Shown here in pieces: positions 15,695 to 24,679 of a DNA stretch of 35,231 bases (position 1 is the stretch's first letter; every line of letters begins with the position of its first letter). Source of the stretch: Cytophagaceae bacterium (GTDB lineage Bacteria; Bacteroidota; Bacteroidia; Cytophagales; Cytophagaceae). The position numbers and the translations under genes were made by a program. The stretch spans positions 1 through 35,231 of the forward strand of contig JAIERY010000431.1 of NCBI GenBank assembly GCA_019746425.1. The letters are read 5' to 3'. The notes under the pieces are model-generated. The model made no database searches, had not been told where the DNA came from, and saw only the letters and a list, made by a program, of their open reading frames with translations.

Positions 15695-16396
15695 TTATTT
15701 ATTTTCCTGAAGAAGGTCTATAAACTCCAGCGCATTGCTTTCCATTTTATAAACTATTCTTTCTACCAATAAATTTAAATAATGAAATCCGATGTGCGCG
15801 ATGATCCCTACAATAAGACCAGCGGCACTGGTGATCATCTTCTCATATAACCCCTCTGAAATGACACTGATATTAATATTCCCTTCAATAGAAATATTAT
15901 AAAATATCCTGATTACCCCGCTGATGGTACCTACGAATCCGAGCATAGGGGCAATACCGGCGATAATCCCTAACACACTGATATTTCTTTCGAGCTTATA
16001 TACTTCCAGTTTACCTGTAGCTTCGATAGAAGATTCAATATCTTTCAAAGGCCTTCCGAGACGCATAATCCCTTTCTCGATCATTCTCGCAATCGGAGAA
16101 TCTGTCTGTTCGCACATCAGCTTCGCTCCTTTTACATCTCCCTGCACGATCAGGCCTTTTACTTTTTCCATCAGAATGGTGGTATCACGGGAGGCTTTCT
16201 TAATGGTGATAAAGCGCTCGATCATGATGTAGATGGCAATTAATGATAAAAGCAGGATCGGGATCATTACCCATCCTCCCTTCATTAAAAGCTCTAATAA
16301 GCTCATGGGATCTCCTGTAGCTTTTCCGGTTGTAGCAGCAGTATCTGCTACTACGCCCCCTACTTCAATCTGAAGAAATGTGATTAAAAAATTCAT
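15695..16396 (-). CDS. exbB: ExbB/TolQ/MotA-family proton-channel protein
   Basis: This 233-residue protein has three membrane segments: GGWVMIPILLLSLIAIYIMI near residues 50-70, a second around 135-160 (ISVLGIIAGIAPMLGFVGTI) and a third around 180-200 (ITSAAGLIVGIIAHIGFHYL). The AP-LGFVGT motif is typical of MotA/TolQ/ExbB. The ATG at 16396 was preferred to an in-frame start 36 bases upstream, which would reach into the end of the SPOR gene. It should form the pentameric stator that couples the proton gradient to ExbD and the TonB-like rod encoded next. Confidence 0.9.
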   Translation of the reverse strand: MNFLITFLQIEVGGVVADTAATTGKATGDPMSLLELLMKGGWVMIPILLLSLIAIYIMIERFITIKKASRDTTILMEKVKGLIVQGDVKGAKLMCEQTDSPIARMIEKGIMRLGRPLKDIESSIEATGKLEVYKLERNISVLGIIAGIAPMLGFVGTISGVIRIFYNISIEGNINISVISEGLYEKMITSAAGLIVGIIAHIGFHYLNLLVERIVYKMESNALEFIDLLQENK

Positions 16397-16413
16397 GCAA
16401 GTTGTTTGAATTC

Positions 16414-17385
16414 CTAATAAGTTAAAATCCAAAGAGATTTACCATATTGTGCTTCAAGCTCTGTGAGCTTTTGTTTAGCTGATTCTTTTGAATCAAAATC
16501 AGCTATGGCCACCCGGTAAAATTTCTTTTTGCCGTAAGGCTCGATCAGAGAAGCATTGACACTTTCGTTTTCAAATTTCTCTCTCAGCTTCATGGCATTT
16601 TCGCGGTTCTTAAATGATCCCGCAACAATAAAGAAACGTCCTGTCTGGGAAGTTATTATCTGGCTGCCGCTTGTTTCCTCTGCAACAAACTGAGAACTGT
16701 CTACCTGAGTAACCTGTTCTTTGACTGGCTCAGGCTTCACTTCTGCTTTATCTTCTTTATTAAATATTACAAATGGATTTATGCTGGCAAATGTAGCATT
16801 GTCCTTATTGAAATATAAAAATGTAGTGGCTCCGCCCAGTAATACCAATATGATCGGTATTATAATCAGCGCTGCCTTTGATTTTTTAGGCTGTCCATCA
16901 GCGTCCATATCCTCGACAGCCTTTTTGGTGGGCTGCCCGGCTTTAATGGGTTTATTCATAGTTATTGATTTTCTTTCTATGGGCTTAAAAATTAGTTCGG
17001 GCAGGCCGAAGCTGTCTTCGAGGTAATTCACTCCGAGATCCGGTTCAAATTCAAGATGGTTCTCTGTATTATAAAAAAATCTCCCTATGTCTTTAAGCTC
17101 CGCAAATTTCTTTTTGCTTAAAGACTCATTCAGGCTTCTGATAAAATTTTCAATTAATGATATCGCTTCTTCCCTGGAAACGTTTTCACCGGAAGACACC
17201 GCTTCAATAAGAAGTCCGTCATTGTTTTTAAGATTTTCATTGAAGGCAATACGGCGTGAAGGTGGTAAGAATTTATGAGTGATGGGATGTATATCGGCAC
17301 TCACATAATGAGTTAAAAATCCTCCGAAGCCGGGAACTATAACACATTCGTAATCAAACAATAAATCTCTTATATACTTTTCCAT
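16414..17385 (-). CDS. HU-CCDC81 and SPOR domain membrane protein
   Basis: This 323-residue protein has two parts. The cytoplasmic N-terminal 135 residues match the Bacteroidota HU-CCDC81 tandem domains (MEKYIRDLLFDYECVIVPGF; later FAELKDIGRFFYN). A membrane helix at about 171-192 (ALIIIPIILVLLGGATTFLY) and an acidic linker lead to a C-terminal SPOR domain (about 246-323; RFFIVAGSFKNRENAMKLRE). SPOR domains bind glycan strands stripped of stem peptides at division sites. HU-CCDC81 proteins have been proposed to link wall-binding domains to a cytoplasmic partner. The ATG at 17385 overlaps the barrel gene's stop (TGATG), which points to coupled translation. Confidence 0.9.
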   Translation of the reverse strand: MEKYIRDLLFDYECVIVPGFGGFLTHYVSADIHPITHKFLPPSRRIAFNENLKNNDGLLIEAVSSGENVSREEAISLIENFIRSLNESLSKKKFAELKDIGRFFYNTENHLEFEPDLGVNYLEDSFGLPELIFKPIERKSITMNKPIKAGQPTKKAVEDMDADGQPKKSKAALIIIPIILVLLGGATTFLYFNKDNATFASINPFVIFNKEDKAEVKPEPVKEQVTQVDSSQFVAEETSGSQIITSQTGRFFIVAGSFKNRENAMKLREKFENESVNASLIEPYGKKKFYRVAIADFDSKESAKQKLTELEAQYGKSLWILTY

Positions 17386-19004
17386 CAATTAATAGCAAAT
17401 GAATAGGTTATACCTCCTATTACGTTAATTCCCTTTACAGGGTAATATAAGTATCTCTGGTATTTCTGGGATAGTATATTATTGACCTCAAGAAAAGCTG
17501 AGAATACATTTGAAAACCGGTAGTCAACTTTAAGGTTCAGATCAAAAATATTATCCAGTTTATATTCCTTTCCGGAAATATAATTTTTACCCATTAATCC
17601 GCTAATATAATAAATATCCGTTTCAATGTATATCTTCTTATGCAAATTGTAAGTTCCTATTAATGAGGCTGTAAAGTTAGGTCTATGCCATGGCTTCTCA
17701 AGAGCGCCGGTATTGTACTTAAAGTAGTTCAGGTTAAGTCCCGTTCTGAACCTGTCAGACACCTCATAAGCCAGTTCCGTTTTTAAATTCAATACGGTGG
17801 TATTACCAAAATCGTATAGGGCTGTAAACCTGGAAGAATCCTGCACAGAATTATTAAAAAAGAAGAGATTCTTATAGGTCATATGATTTAACTCTGCCTT
17901 ATAGTCCAGACCTGTTAAGTTACCTCTCAACCCAGCAAATAACTCTACCGGCTTGTTACTGTGATATACCGGCACATTGGGCTGCAGGTAGGGGGTTTGT
18001 GCGATGAATGATCTTAAAGTATTCTTCTCCAGTCCTCCGTCCATGCCTGCATAGAAGGTAAGTACATTTTCTACAGCAGTAAATTCTCCTTTTATTCTCG
18101 GATAAAGATGCACACCTGAAATCAAAGTATCATTTGTATAAGCCAGATTAATTCCACCGGTGATTTTAAATATATCTTTAGTATATACAAACGCAGGTCT
18201 CATCTGAAAGTAAATCCTGCCCAGAGAAAGGGAGTCCTGCTTATTGCTTACAGATACTACTGCATCTGTGATAATAGATTTTTCAGAATCAATTTTATAA
18301 CCTAAGCTCAGCTTAGGAAGATACTCATCCTCTTTTGCTTTAAAATGATCACTGAAGTTGAAGTAAGAGAAAGAAAAATTATAATTAAGCTTCGAATCTG
18401 AAGGAAGACTTTTTACGCCTCCGTGAAAGGCTATGGTGTTGAACAATTGCTTTAAAGTATCGTCTTCTGCCGTGATGCTGTGGTCAAAGCCATAAAAATT
18501 ATACCGCTCCCTGTTGTAAGAGATGATAGAATAAATTTCATTCTTCTTAGAGAAGTATCTCACATAGGCATCTATTCCATTCTGACTCAACCCTGAGAAT
18601 TTAACCGGTCCATTCTGAGAGGAGAAATGTTTCACGTGCAAACCATAGGCTAAATTTTCACTTCGCTTATTGTTCAGGAAAGCTTCAAGGTATGGTGTAG
18701 TATAATTTCCAAAACCTGCTTTCACATAATTACCGTACAGCTTTGCAAGTGTCGGTGGCTTAATGCGAACTATATCAATTTTGGTAGTCAGCTTTGGAAC
18801 TGCCAGTTCTACATCTTCCGTCTGATACTCCTGCGGCTTACCAGGCATTTCAGAGGGCTGCTCTGTAATTTTTTCAAAGTTCCTGTTACCCTCCGGTAAA
18901 TCTATTTTCTTATTGGTAACATGGATAAATGTGTTATCATCGATCTGTGCGAAAACAGAAAGTGAACAAGTAAAGACTATTAGAGTGCAGATAAGCTTAT
19001 TCAT
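17385..19004 (-). CDS. Outer-membrane beta-barrel, plugless TonB-receptor-like
   Basis: This 539-residue protein has a signal peptide (MNKLICTLIVFTCSLSVFAQ). A short soluble section follows (about 25-95; PKLTTKIDIVRIKPPTLAKL), then a long barrel of alternating strands (for example YVKAGFGNYTTPYLEAFLNN) ending GGITYSFAIN. The barrel part resembles TonB-dependent receptors, but there is no plug or N-terminal TonB-box region of normal length. It therefore looks like a dedicated barrel rather than a nutrient transporter. The gene overlaps its upstream TPR neighbour by eight bases and its downstream SPOR neighbour by one codon, so the encoded proteins probably work together. Function is unproven. 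Confidence 0.8.
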   Translation of the reverse strand: MNKLICTLIVFTCSLSVFAQIDDNTFIHVTNKKIDLPEGNRNFEKITEQPSEMPGKPQEYQTEDVELAVPKLTTKIDIVRIKPPTLAKLYGNYVKAGFGNYTTPYLEAFLNNKRSENLAYGLHVKHFSSQNGPVKFSGLSQNGIDAYVRYFSKKNEIYSIISYNRERYNFYGFDHSITAEDDTLKQLFNTIAFHGGVKSLPSDSKLNYNFSFSYFNFSDHFKAKEDEYLPKLSLGYKIDSEKSIITDAVVSVSNKQDSLSLGRIYFQMRPAFVYTKDIFKITGGINLAYTNDTLISGVHLYPRIKGEFTAVENVLTFYAGMDGGLEKNTLRSFIAQTPYLQPNVPVYHSNKPVELFAGLRGNLTGLDYKAELNHMTYKNLFFFNNSVQDSSRFTALYDFGNTTVLNLKTELAYEVSDRFRTGLNLNYFKYNTGALEKPWHRPNFTASLIGTYNLHKKIYIETDIYYISGLMGKNYISGKEYKLDNIFDLNLKVDYRFSNVFSAFLEVNNILSQKYQRYLYYPVKGINVIGGITYSFAIN

Positions 19005-22000
19005 TGCTCTTTCCCTCCTTTTCTGCTACCTGGGCAAGTTTCTCTTTAGCCTTTGCGACCAGTTCCGTATCTGATGAATTATCGATGATTGAGTTTAAAG
19101 TTGCCTTTGCCTGGAAGTACTCTTTCTGCGCAATGAAGTTATCAGCTATCAGCAAAAACGATTTACCGATCCAGTCATCGTACTCAGAAAAATTATTATT
19201 GAAGTCGTACAAAGTCTCCAGCGACTGCTTGTATTTGCCTTGTTTATATTGAATCTCAGCAACAGCATACTGCGCCTCTGCCCCATATCTGTCCTTCGCT
19301 AAATTTACCGTATTCAGATAGTAATCGATTGCCTTATCATAATCCTGTTTGGAATAATAAATCCTTCCCAGATACAGCAAGGCTTTGCTTTCCGCATTGA
19401 GCGTGGTATTACCATAAGTCTGCAGTTCTTTTGCATAATAAATAGCAGAATCAGGCTTTGACTGATAAATATTGCTTTCGGTCAAACCGATCAAGCTGGC
19501 GATCTTATCCTTCTTCCCTCTGGCATTTGCATAAAGCTGTGAATAATAATATTTAGCAGTAAGGTAATTTGCCTTTTTAAAATGCATGTCTGCCAGTGTT
19601 GCAATGGATTTTACAAAATATAAGGGGTCTCTGGTCTCGACTACCTTCTCATAGGATTTGATACTATTCAAGGTATCTCCTGTCTGCAGATAAGCATCGG
19701 CCAGATAAAATTGCACCTCTGTATTGCTGGCATTATCAGGATAAGAATTCAGGAAATTTGAAAAAGCTTCTGCAGCCTGCTTAAACTTTCCAGCACTGTA
19801 AAGATTCTTCGCATCATTTAGTTTTGCGTTGACCAGCAGTGAATTTTTGGGATCTACTTTCTCCATTACATCAATCCACTTTTTAAATTCTTCCGGTCTT
19901 CCTGCCTTGTCATACGATTGTTGCAAACCTAAGAATGCATCCTGAGCTACAGGATGATTGATATAATTGCTAAGCACATTTTCATAATCGGCAATAGCTT
20001 CATTGTCCTTATTTAAATTAGTATAAACCTGCGCTCTTTTCACCAATGAATATGGAACATAAGGGCTTCCCGCTTTCTGATTGATGATAGTTGAAAAGCC
20101 TGTTAAAGTTTCATCATAATTGCCTTGCTGAAAGCTTAATTGTGCTTTCTCATAAATAGCATCGTCGTGGTAAAGTGACCTGGGATAATTTTTGATTACT
20201 ACATCAAGACTCCCTTTTGCTTCTGTAATCTTTTCTTTAATACCATAAACTACTCCTCTCTGATAATAGGCATAATCCAGGTCCAGGTTTTTCCCTCTGA
20301 TGGCTTCATCGTAATAACGAATTGCATCATCATAGTTTTTCGATTGATAATACAGATCGGCCAGTCTTAAAAGCGCGTCATCATAAAATAATTTATCCTT
20401 TGCATTCCTCAACCTCTCCACATAATTTTTAAAATGTGGAGAAGCCTTTTCATAATCTTTGGTATTGAAATATGCGTAACCTATTCCATACCGTGATTTC
20501 AGGTGATAAAGATTTTCATCATTGGTTTTCTGAAAGACTGTGCTGTAGCTTCTGATGGCATTGGTATAATCTTTCAAAAATGAATAAGCTTCGCCTTTCC
20601 AGAAATTGGAAGCGAGAAAGATGTCTTTATCTATTGGAAACTCCGATGATTTGTCAAACAACTGGATGGCGGTTTGAAATTCTTCATTGTTAAAATGCTG
20701 TACTCCGCTGTAAAATGCTACCCGCTGGTAAGCAGTATTGATACGAAGGCTTCTGACTTTCAAAGACTCAATATAAGTAAGCGCTTCAGAGTAATTGCTT
20801 GTCCGTAAAAAAGATTCGCTTAACAATTCCTGTACTTCACCGATGTGTTTGCTTCCGGGAAATTGTTTTGAAAAGGATTTTAATGCAGTAATCGCATCGT
20901 GAAAACGATGAATATCATAATTGACTTTACCATGAAGAAAGGCAGACTCTTCTGCTACTTCCTTATTAAAAGCAGTCTTGCTGGCAAGATCAAAGGCAGT
21001 AATCGCAAAATCCTTTTTACCTTTTTTCAGATAAGACAATCCAAGATAGTAAGCTGCTGACTGAGCAATAGAATCTTTGTTGCCTGCAATGGCTGAAAAA
21101 TCTTTGATGGCGTTGTCCATATCTCCCGTTTGATATTCGGAGTATGCCAGGCGATAAGTAATTTCTGGAGTAATTTTGGTTTTGTATTCAGTCGTGTATT
21201 TCTTAAAAAATTCAGCCGCTTTTTTATAATCTTCCTTTTTGAAATAAGAATCAGCCGTCAATAAAAAGATATCATCTTTCCCGTACAGCTTTGTATTATC
21301 TGTTTTAGACAATATACTTTCAGAATATTTTATCAGTTCATCATAATTCCCCTGCCAGTAATAAACATTGGCAATCATTACCGGAACCAACGGTTGATAA
21401 TTCTCATTTTGTTCCGCCTTCTTTAAGTCCTTCAGAGCTTCATCATACTTTCCATTCTTTAATTCTATATAACCAACATAGTAGCTTGCGGCATAAGTAT
21501 GCTTGTTCTCGGTAGATTTAATCTCGTTAAACAATGGTTCGGCCTTTTCAAATTGCTTTTCATTGAAATAGGAATAGGCGAGTTTGAAATTTCTTTCCAG
21601 CTTCTGAAAGGCAGAAAGTCTTTGCACGTCTGCTTTTTCCAGGTACTCTATGGCCTTTCCGTATTGTTTGTTATTGAAGTTGAAAGTACCCAGGTCATAA
21701 TATGCAAGGGCTGACTTGGAATGTTCAGGATGCGTAGCAATGAAGTTTTCAAAAAGAGCTTCAGCGTCGGCATTGAAAAGATTTAAAGCGCAGTATGCAA
21801 TGTAATACTCTGCGTCTATAGACTTTAAATCGTTTTTATTAAGATTGATGTATCGTTGAAAAAATTCGCGGGCTGCTCCATACTTCTCATGGTCAAGTAG
21901 CTCTAATCCGGTTCTGAATAACTCATCGTCTGAATTTTTAACAAGTGTATTCTGTCCAAAAAGCTGAAAAGTATATATAAAAAGAAAAAGTAAGAGAATT

Positions 22001-22014
22001 CTCCTCTTAATCAT
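18997..22014 (-). CDS. Large exported TPR protein
   Basis: This 1005-residue protein starts with a signal peptide (MIKRRILLLFLFIYTFQLFG, then QNTL). Nearly the whole mature chain is tetratricopeptide repeats, some 20 or more helix pairs, such as KQYGKAIEYLEKADVQ, KKYKQSLETLYD-like units and EDYKKAAEFFKKYTTEY. It is a scaffold for protein contacts on the periplasmic side, perhaps tied to the peptidoglycan or to the barrel made by the next gene, which it overlaps by eight bases. It is the first gene of the seven-gene operon, and its promoter should lie in 22015-22060. No catalytic domain is visible. Confidence 0.88.
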   Translation of the reverse strand: MIKRRILLLFLFIYTFQLFGQNTLVKNSDDELFRTGLELLDHEKYGAAREFFQRYINLNKNDLKSIDAEYYIAYCALNLFNADAEALFENFIATHPEHSKSALAYYDLGTFNFNNKQYGKAIEYLEKADVQRLSAFQKLERNFKLAYSYFNEKQFEKAEPLFNEIKSTENKHTYAASYYVGYIELKNGKYDEALKDLKKAEQNENYQPLVPVMIANVYYWQGNYDELIKYSESILSKTDNTKLYGKDDIFLLTADSYFKKEDYKKAAEFFKKYTTEYKTKITPEITYRLAYSEYQTGDMDNAIKDFSAIAGNKDSIAQSAAYYLGLSYLKKGKKDFAITAFDLASKTAFNKEVAEESAFLHGKVNYDIHRFHDAITALKSFSKQFPGSKHIGEVQELLSESFLRTSNYSEALTYIESLKVRSLRINTAYQRVAFYSGVQHFNNEEFQTAIQLFDKSSEFPIDKDIFLASNFWKGEAYSFLKDYTNAIRSYSTVFQKTNDENLYHLKSRYGIGYAYFNTKDYEKASPHFKNYVERLRNAKDKLFYDDALLRLADLYYQSKNYDDAIRYYDEAIRGKNLDLDYAYYQRGVVYGIKEKITEAKGSLDVVIKNYPRSLYHDDAIYEKAQLSFQQGNYDETLTGFSTIINQKAGSPYVPYSLVKRAQVYTNLNKDNEAIADYENVLSNYINHPVAQDAFLGLQQSYDKAGRPEEFKKWIDVMEKVDPKNSLLVNAKLNDAKNLYSAGKFKQAAEAFSNFLNSYPDNASNTEVQFYLADAYLQTGDTLNSIKSYEKVVETRDPLYFVKSIATLADMHFKKANYLTAKYYYSQLYANARGKKDKIASLIGLTESNIYQSKPDSAIYYAKELQTYGNTTLNAESKALLYLGRIYYSKQDYDKAIDYYLNTVNLAKDRYGAEAQYAVAEIQYKQGKYKQSLETLYDFNNNFSEYDDWIGKSFLLIADNFIAQKEYFQAKATLNSIIDNSSDTELVAKAKEKLAQVAEKEGKSNE

Positions 22015-22063
22015 AACCTGTCTTTCAATAAAAACTGAGTTTTAAAAAAAATATTGTATTAAT

Positions 22064-22160
22064 GTGCCAAAGTGTTAACGTGTTAAGGCATTAAAGTGTT
22101 TGAATGTTATCCTGTAAAAAATTGCCATTAGCACACTAACACTTTAACACATTTTAATGC
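22064..22160. repeat. Octad word array B, inverted (holA 3' end)
   Basis: The left half (22064-22111) is six 8-nt units on one theme, for example GTGTTAAC and GTGTTAAG. The right half (22121-22160) is five 8-nt units reading the opposite way, for example TAACACTT and TAACACAT. The two halves can pair imperfectly. This is the only array with period 8. The last right-hand unit runs into the end of holA, so the His codon and TAA stop of that gene lie inside the repeat. Confidence 0.7.
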
Positions 22161-23176
22161 AGGATTTTAAATACCAATTCCTTCAATACCTGTCCTTCTG
22201 AGGTGCTAACATTATCTACACCTTTTACATGCAAATCCGCCTGCCTAAGATAGTGAATTATATGAGTCACTTTAGCCGGAGAATAACTTTTTACCCCGTA
22301 AATATAATCTTTTACAAAATATGGGTTCACGCCAAGGACTTTCGCGAGGTTGGCTTCAGCCCTGTTTTCAGTACCATGCACCAGTAAGAGCTTGGTGAAA
22401 AAATTAAAAAGCACGACAAGCACCGGTATTACAGGATTATTCTTGGGGTTGGCTTCAAAATAGTTTACAATCTGATTGGCCTTGTAAACATCTTTTCTTA
22501 TCAAAGCCTGCTGCAGTTCAAATACATTAAACTCTTTGCTGACCCCGACATATTTTTCAATATGATCTTCCGTAACCTCCTGTCCTTTCTGAATATTGAT
22601 CAAAAGCTTATCACTTTCATTGGACAAACGGCTTAAATTATTGCCCACAAACTCAGATAACATGAGCGCCGCTTTCGGATTGATCTTAAAACCCTTGCTG
22701 CCAAAATATTCACCTACCCATTGCGGAAGCTGGTTATCATATATCTTCTTGGAACTGACTACTACTGAAAATTTATCCAGGTTTTTTGAAAGGGATTTTC
22801 TGGCATGAAGAGATTTGTACTTGTAACAAAATACCAGCACCGTAGAAGGCAATGGATTCTGAATATAGGCATTGAGCTGCGCATCGCCTGACTCTTTTCC
22901 AAGGTCAGATACTTCCTGTGCTTCCTTCACAATCACCACCTGCCGCTCTGCCATCATCGGAAATTTCTTGGCATTCAGCAAGATGGTATTCATATTCACA
23001 TCCTTACCATATAATACCGTCTGATTGAAGCTTTTTTCGCTATCACTGAGACAATTCTTTTCAATATAATCAGCAATTAAATCGATGTAATAACTTTCTT
23101 CTCCCTGGAGGAAATAGACGGGAGAATATTTATTGTTTTTAAGATCTTTAAGTATGCTTTCAGGGGTGGAAGCCAT
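22154..23176 (-). CDS. holA: DNA polymerase III delta subunit
   Basis: This 340-residue clamp-loader subunit opens the sliding clamp during replication. The N terminus MASTPESILKDLKNNKYSPV followed by YFLQGEESYYID is typical of Bacteroidota HolA. KKFPMMAERQVVIVKEAQE and the C-terminal helical region (AKVLGVNPYFVKDYIYG) fit the family. The ATG at 23176 was chosen over an in-frame TTG six codons upstream because family members start there. A TAnnTTTG box lies only four bases upstream, so the transcript could be nearly leaderless. The 3' end is embedded in array B. Confidence 0.92.
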   Translation of the reverse strand: MASTPESILKDLKNNKYSPVYFLQGEESYYIDLIADYIEKNCLSDSEKSFNQTVLYGKDVNMNTILLNAKKFPMMAERQVVIVKEAQEVSDLGKESGDAQLNAYIQNPLPSTVLVFCYKYKSLHARKSLSKNLDKFSVVVSSKKIYDNQLPQWVGEYFGSKGFKINPKAALMLSEFVGNNLSRLSNESDKLLINIQKGQEVTEDHIEKYVGVSKEFNVFELQQALIRKDVYKANQIVNYFEANPKNNPVIPVLVVLFNFFTKLLLVHGTENRAEANLAKVLGVNPYFVKDYIYGVKSYSPAKVTHIIHYLRQADLHVKGVDNVSTSEGQVLKELVFKILH

Positions 23177-23180
23177 GTGA

Positions 23181-23188
23181 CAAAAGTA
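23181..23188 (-). promoter_or_regulatory. Possible Bacteroidota -7 box for holA
   Basis: TACTTTTG on the minus strand fits TAnnTTTG. It is only four bases from the holA ATG, so use of this promoter would give an almost leaderless mRNA. No matching TTG at the -33 position is clear. It may be chance within the adjoining repeat. Confidence 0.25.
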
Positions 23189-23189
23189 A

Positions 23190-23268
23190 AGCAAAAAGCG
23201 TAAAGCGTAAAGCTTATAGGCTTAAAATATCCACATTAAGCTTTAAGCTTTACGCTTTAAGCTCTATA
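23190..23268. repeat. Heptad word array C, inverted (holA-tyrS divergent spacer)
   Basis: The left half holds 7-nt units such as AGCGTAA (twice in succession) and AGCTTAT. The right half holds CTTTAAG and CTTTACG units. A 16-bp perfect inverted repeat (23201-23216 with 23244-23259) joins them across a 27-base loop. Unlike the other arrays, this one sits between two gene starts rather than after a stop, and its right end touches the candidate tyrS promoter. Confidence 0.75.
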
Positions 23269-23272
23269 TTTG
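23265..23272 (+). promoter_or_regulatory. Candidate -7 promoter box for tyrS
   Basis: TATATTTG is an exact fit to the Bacteroidota -7 consensus TAnnTTTG and ends 27 bases before the tyrS ATG. The -33 region falls within heptad array C and has no clear TTG. Confidence 0.45.
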
Positions 23273-23299
23273 GAGCTCGCTTTAAGGATATAATTGATA

Positions 23300-24571
23300 A
23301 TGAAAAATTTTGCAGCAGAATTGAAATGGAGGGGTATGATCCACGACATCATGCCTGGGACGGAAGAAGCTTTAAATAAAGAAATGACTGCCGGATATGT
23401 GGGTTTTGACCCTACGGCCTCTTCTCTTACCATTGGTAACCTGGTAAGTATCATGTTATTGGTTCATTTTCAGCAGGCCGGACACAAACCCATAGCCCTG
23501 GTGGGCGGCGCTACAGGTATGATCGGTGACCCTTCAGGAAAATCAGAGGAAAGAAATTTATTATCAGAAGATACTTTAAAACACAATCAGGAATGCATTA
23601 AAAAGCAGCTGGAAAAATTCCTGGATTTTAATTCAGGCAATAATAAAGCGGAGATTGTGAATAACTATGATTGGTTTAAGGAAGTCGGCTTCATTAATTT
23701 CCTTCGCGATGTAGGAAAGCACCTTACGGTAAATTACATGATGGCGAAAGATTCTGTGAAGAAAAGATTGGAAACCGGCATATCTTTTACAGAGTTTTCC
23801 TACCAGCTTTTACAAGGCTACGACTATTATCATTTATACAAACATAAGAGTTGCAAACTGCAAATGGGCGGCTCCGATCAGTGGGGAAATATCACTGCGG
23901 GAACAGAACTGGTAAGCAGAATGGCCAATGGAAAAGCATTTGCTATCACCACTCCCCTTATCACTAAAGCCGACGGCACCAAAATCGGTAAATCAGAAGG
24001 AGGCAATGTATGGCTTGACGCTAAGCTCACCTCTCCTTATGCTTTTTATCAATATTGGTTAAAAGTCTCCGATGAAGACGCTTCGAAGTTCATAAGAATA
24101 TTTACGCTTTTCAGAAAAGAAGAAATTGAGGCGCTGGAAGCCGAACATCAGAAAAATCCTGAAGTAAGGGTGTTGCAGAAAGCTTTGGCAAAAGATATTA
24201 CTGTAAGGGTACACAACCAAACCGAACTGGAAAGAGCCGAGCTTGCATCCGATATTTTATTCGGCAAGGGAGAAAAATATGATCTGCAGACAACTTTGAA
24301 TGCACTGGAAGGTGTAATTCCAGAAACGATAGTAAATGCTTCTGAATTTAAAGAAGCAGCCAATGTAACAGACCTGCTTTCAGTAGTAACGAAATCTGAG
24401 ATCTTCCCTTCCAAAGGAGAAGCCAGAAAAATGATCACGGGCGGAGGAGTTTATATCAATAAAAATAAAATCGCTACTCCGGATCAGAAGGTAGATTTTG
24501 AATTGCTGAACAATAAATACCTGCTGGTGCAGAAAGGAAAGAAGAATTATTATCTGGTGAAGGTAAATTAA
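23300..24571 (+). CDS. tyrS: Tyrosyl-tRNA synthetase
   Basis: This 423-residue class I aminoacyl-tRNA synthetase charges tRNA-Tyr. The [16 protein letters not shown] segment holds the HIGH-equivalent TIGN (residues 44-47), [17 protein letters not shown] follows, and the KMSKS-equivalent is KIGKS at 228-232 inside [15 protein letters not shown]. The tyrosine pocket text [12 protein letters not shown] and [12 protein letters not shown] are present. A C-terminal S4 RNA-binding domain begins about residue 355 ([12 protein letters not shown]). The ATG at 23300 is used instead of a TTG two codons earlier. A single heptad array follows one base after the stop. Confidence 0.97.
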   Translation: MKNFAAELKWRGMIHDIMPGTEEALNKEMTAGYVGFDPTASSLTIGNLVSIMLLVHFQQAGHKPIALVGGATGMIGDPSGKSEERNLLSEDTLKHNQECIKKQLEKFLDFNSGNNKAEIVNNYDWFKEVGFINFLRDVGKHLTVNYMMAKDSVKKRLETGISFTEFSYQLLQGYDYYHLYKHKSCKLQMGGSDQWGNITAGTELVSRMANGKAFAITTPLITKADGTKIGKSEGGNVWLDAKLTSPYAFYQYWLKVSDEDASKFIRIFTLFRKEEIEALEAEHQKNPEVRVLQKALAKDITVRVHNQTELERAELASDILFGKGEKYDLQTTLNALEGVIPETIVNASEFKEAANVTDLLSVVTKSEIFPSKGEARKMITGGGVYINKNKIATPDQKVDFELLNNKYLLVQKGKKNYYLVKVN

Positions 24572-24606
24572 TAGGCAATTGGCAAAAGGCATGAGGCAAT
24601 AAATTT
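24572..24606. repeat. Heptad word array D (after tyrS stop)
   Basis: About five units of period 7 follow the tyrS stop, for example TAGGCAA and TTGGCAA, decaying to TAAATTT. There is no inverted arm. The word is the same as in array G, 9 kb away, though the copies differ in detail. The array lies in a convergent spacer between tyrS and the patatin gene. Confidence 0.6.
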
Positions 24607-24679
24607 TTTAATTTGAAAACTCCCAGAAGTTTATCAGTTTCCAACTGTATCGTTCAGACTAATATACAAAAAATAAAAA

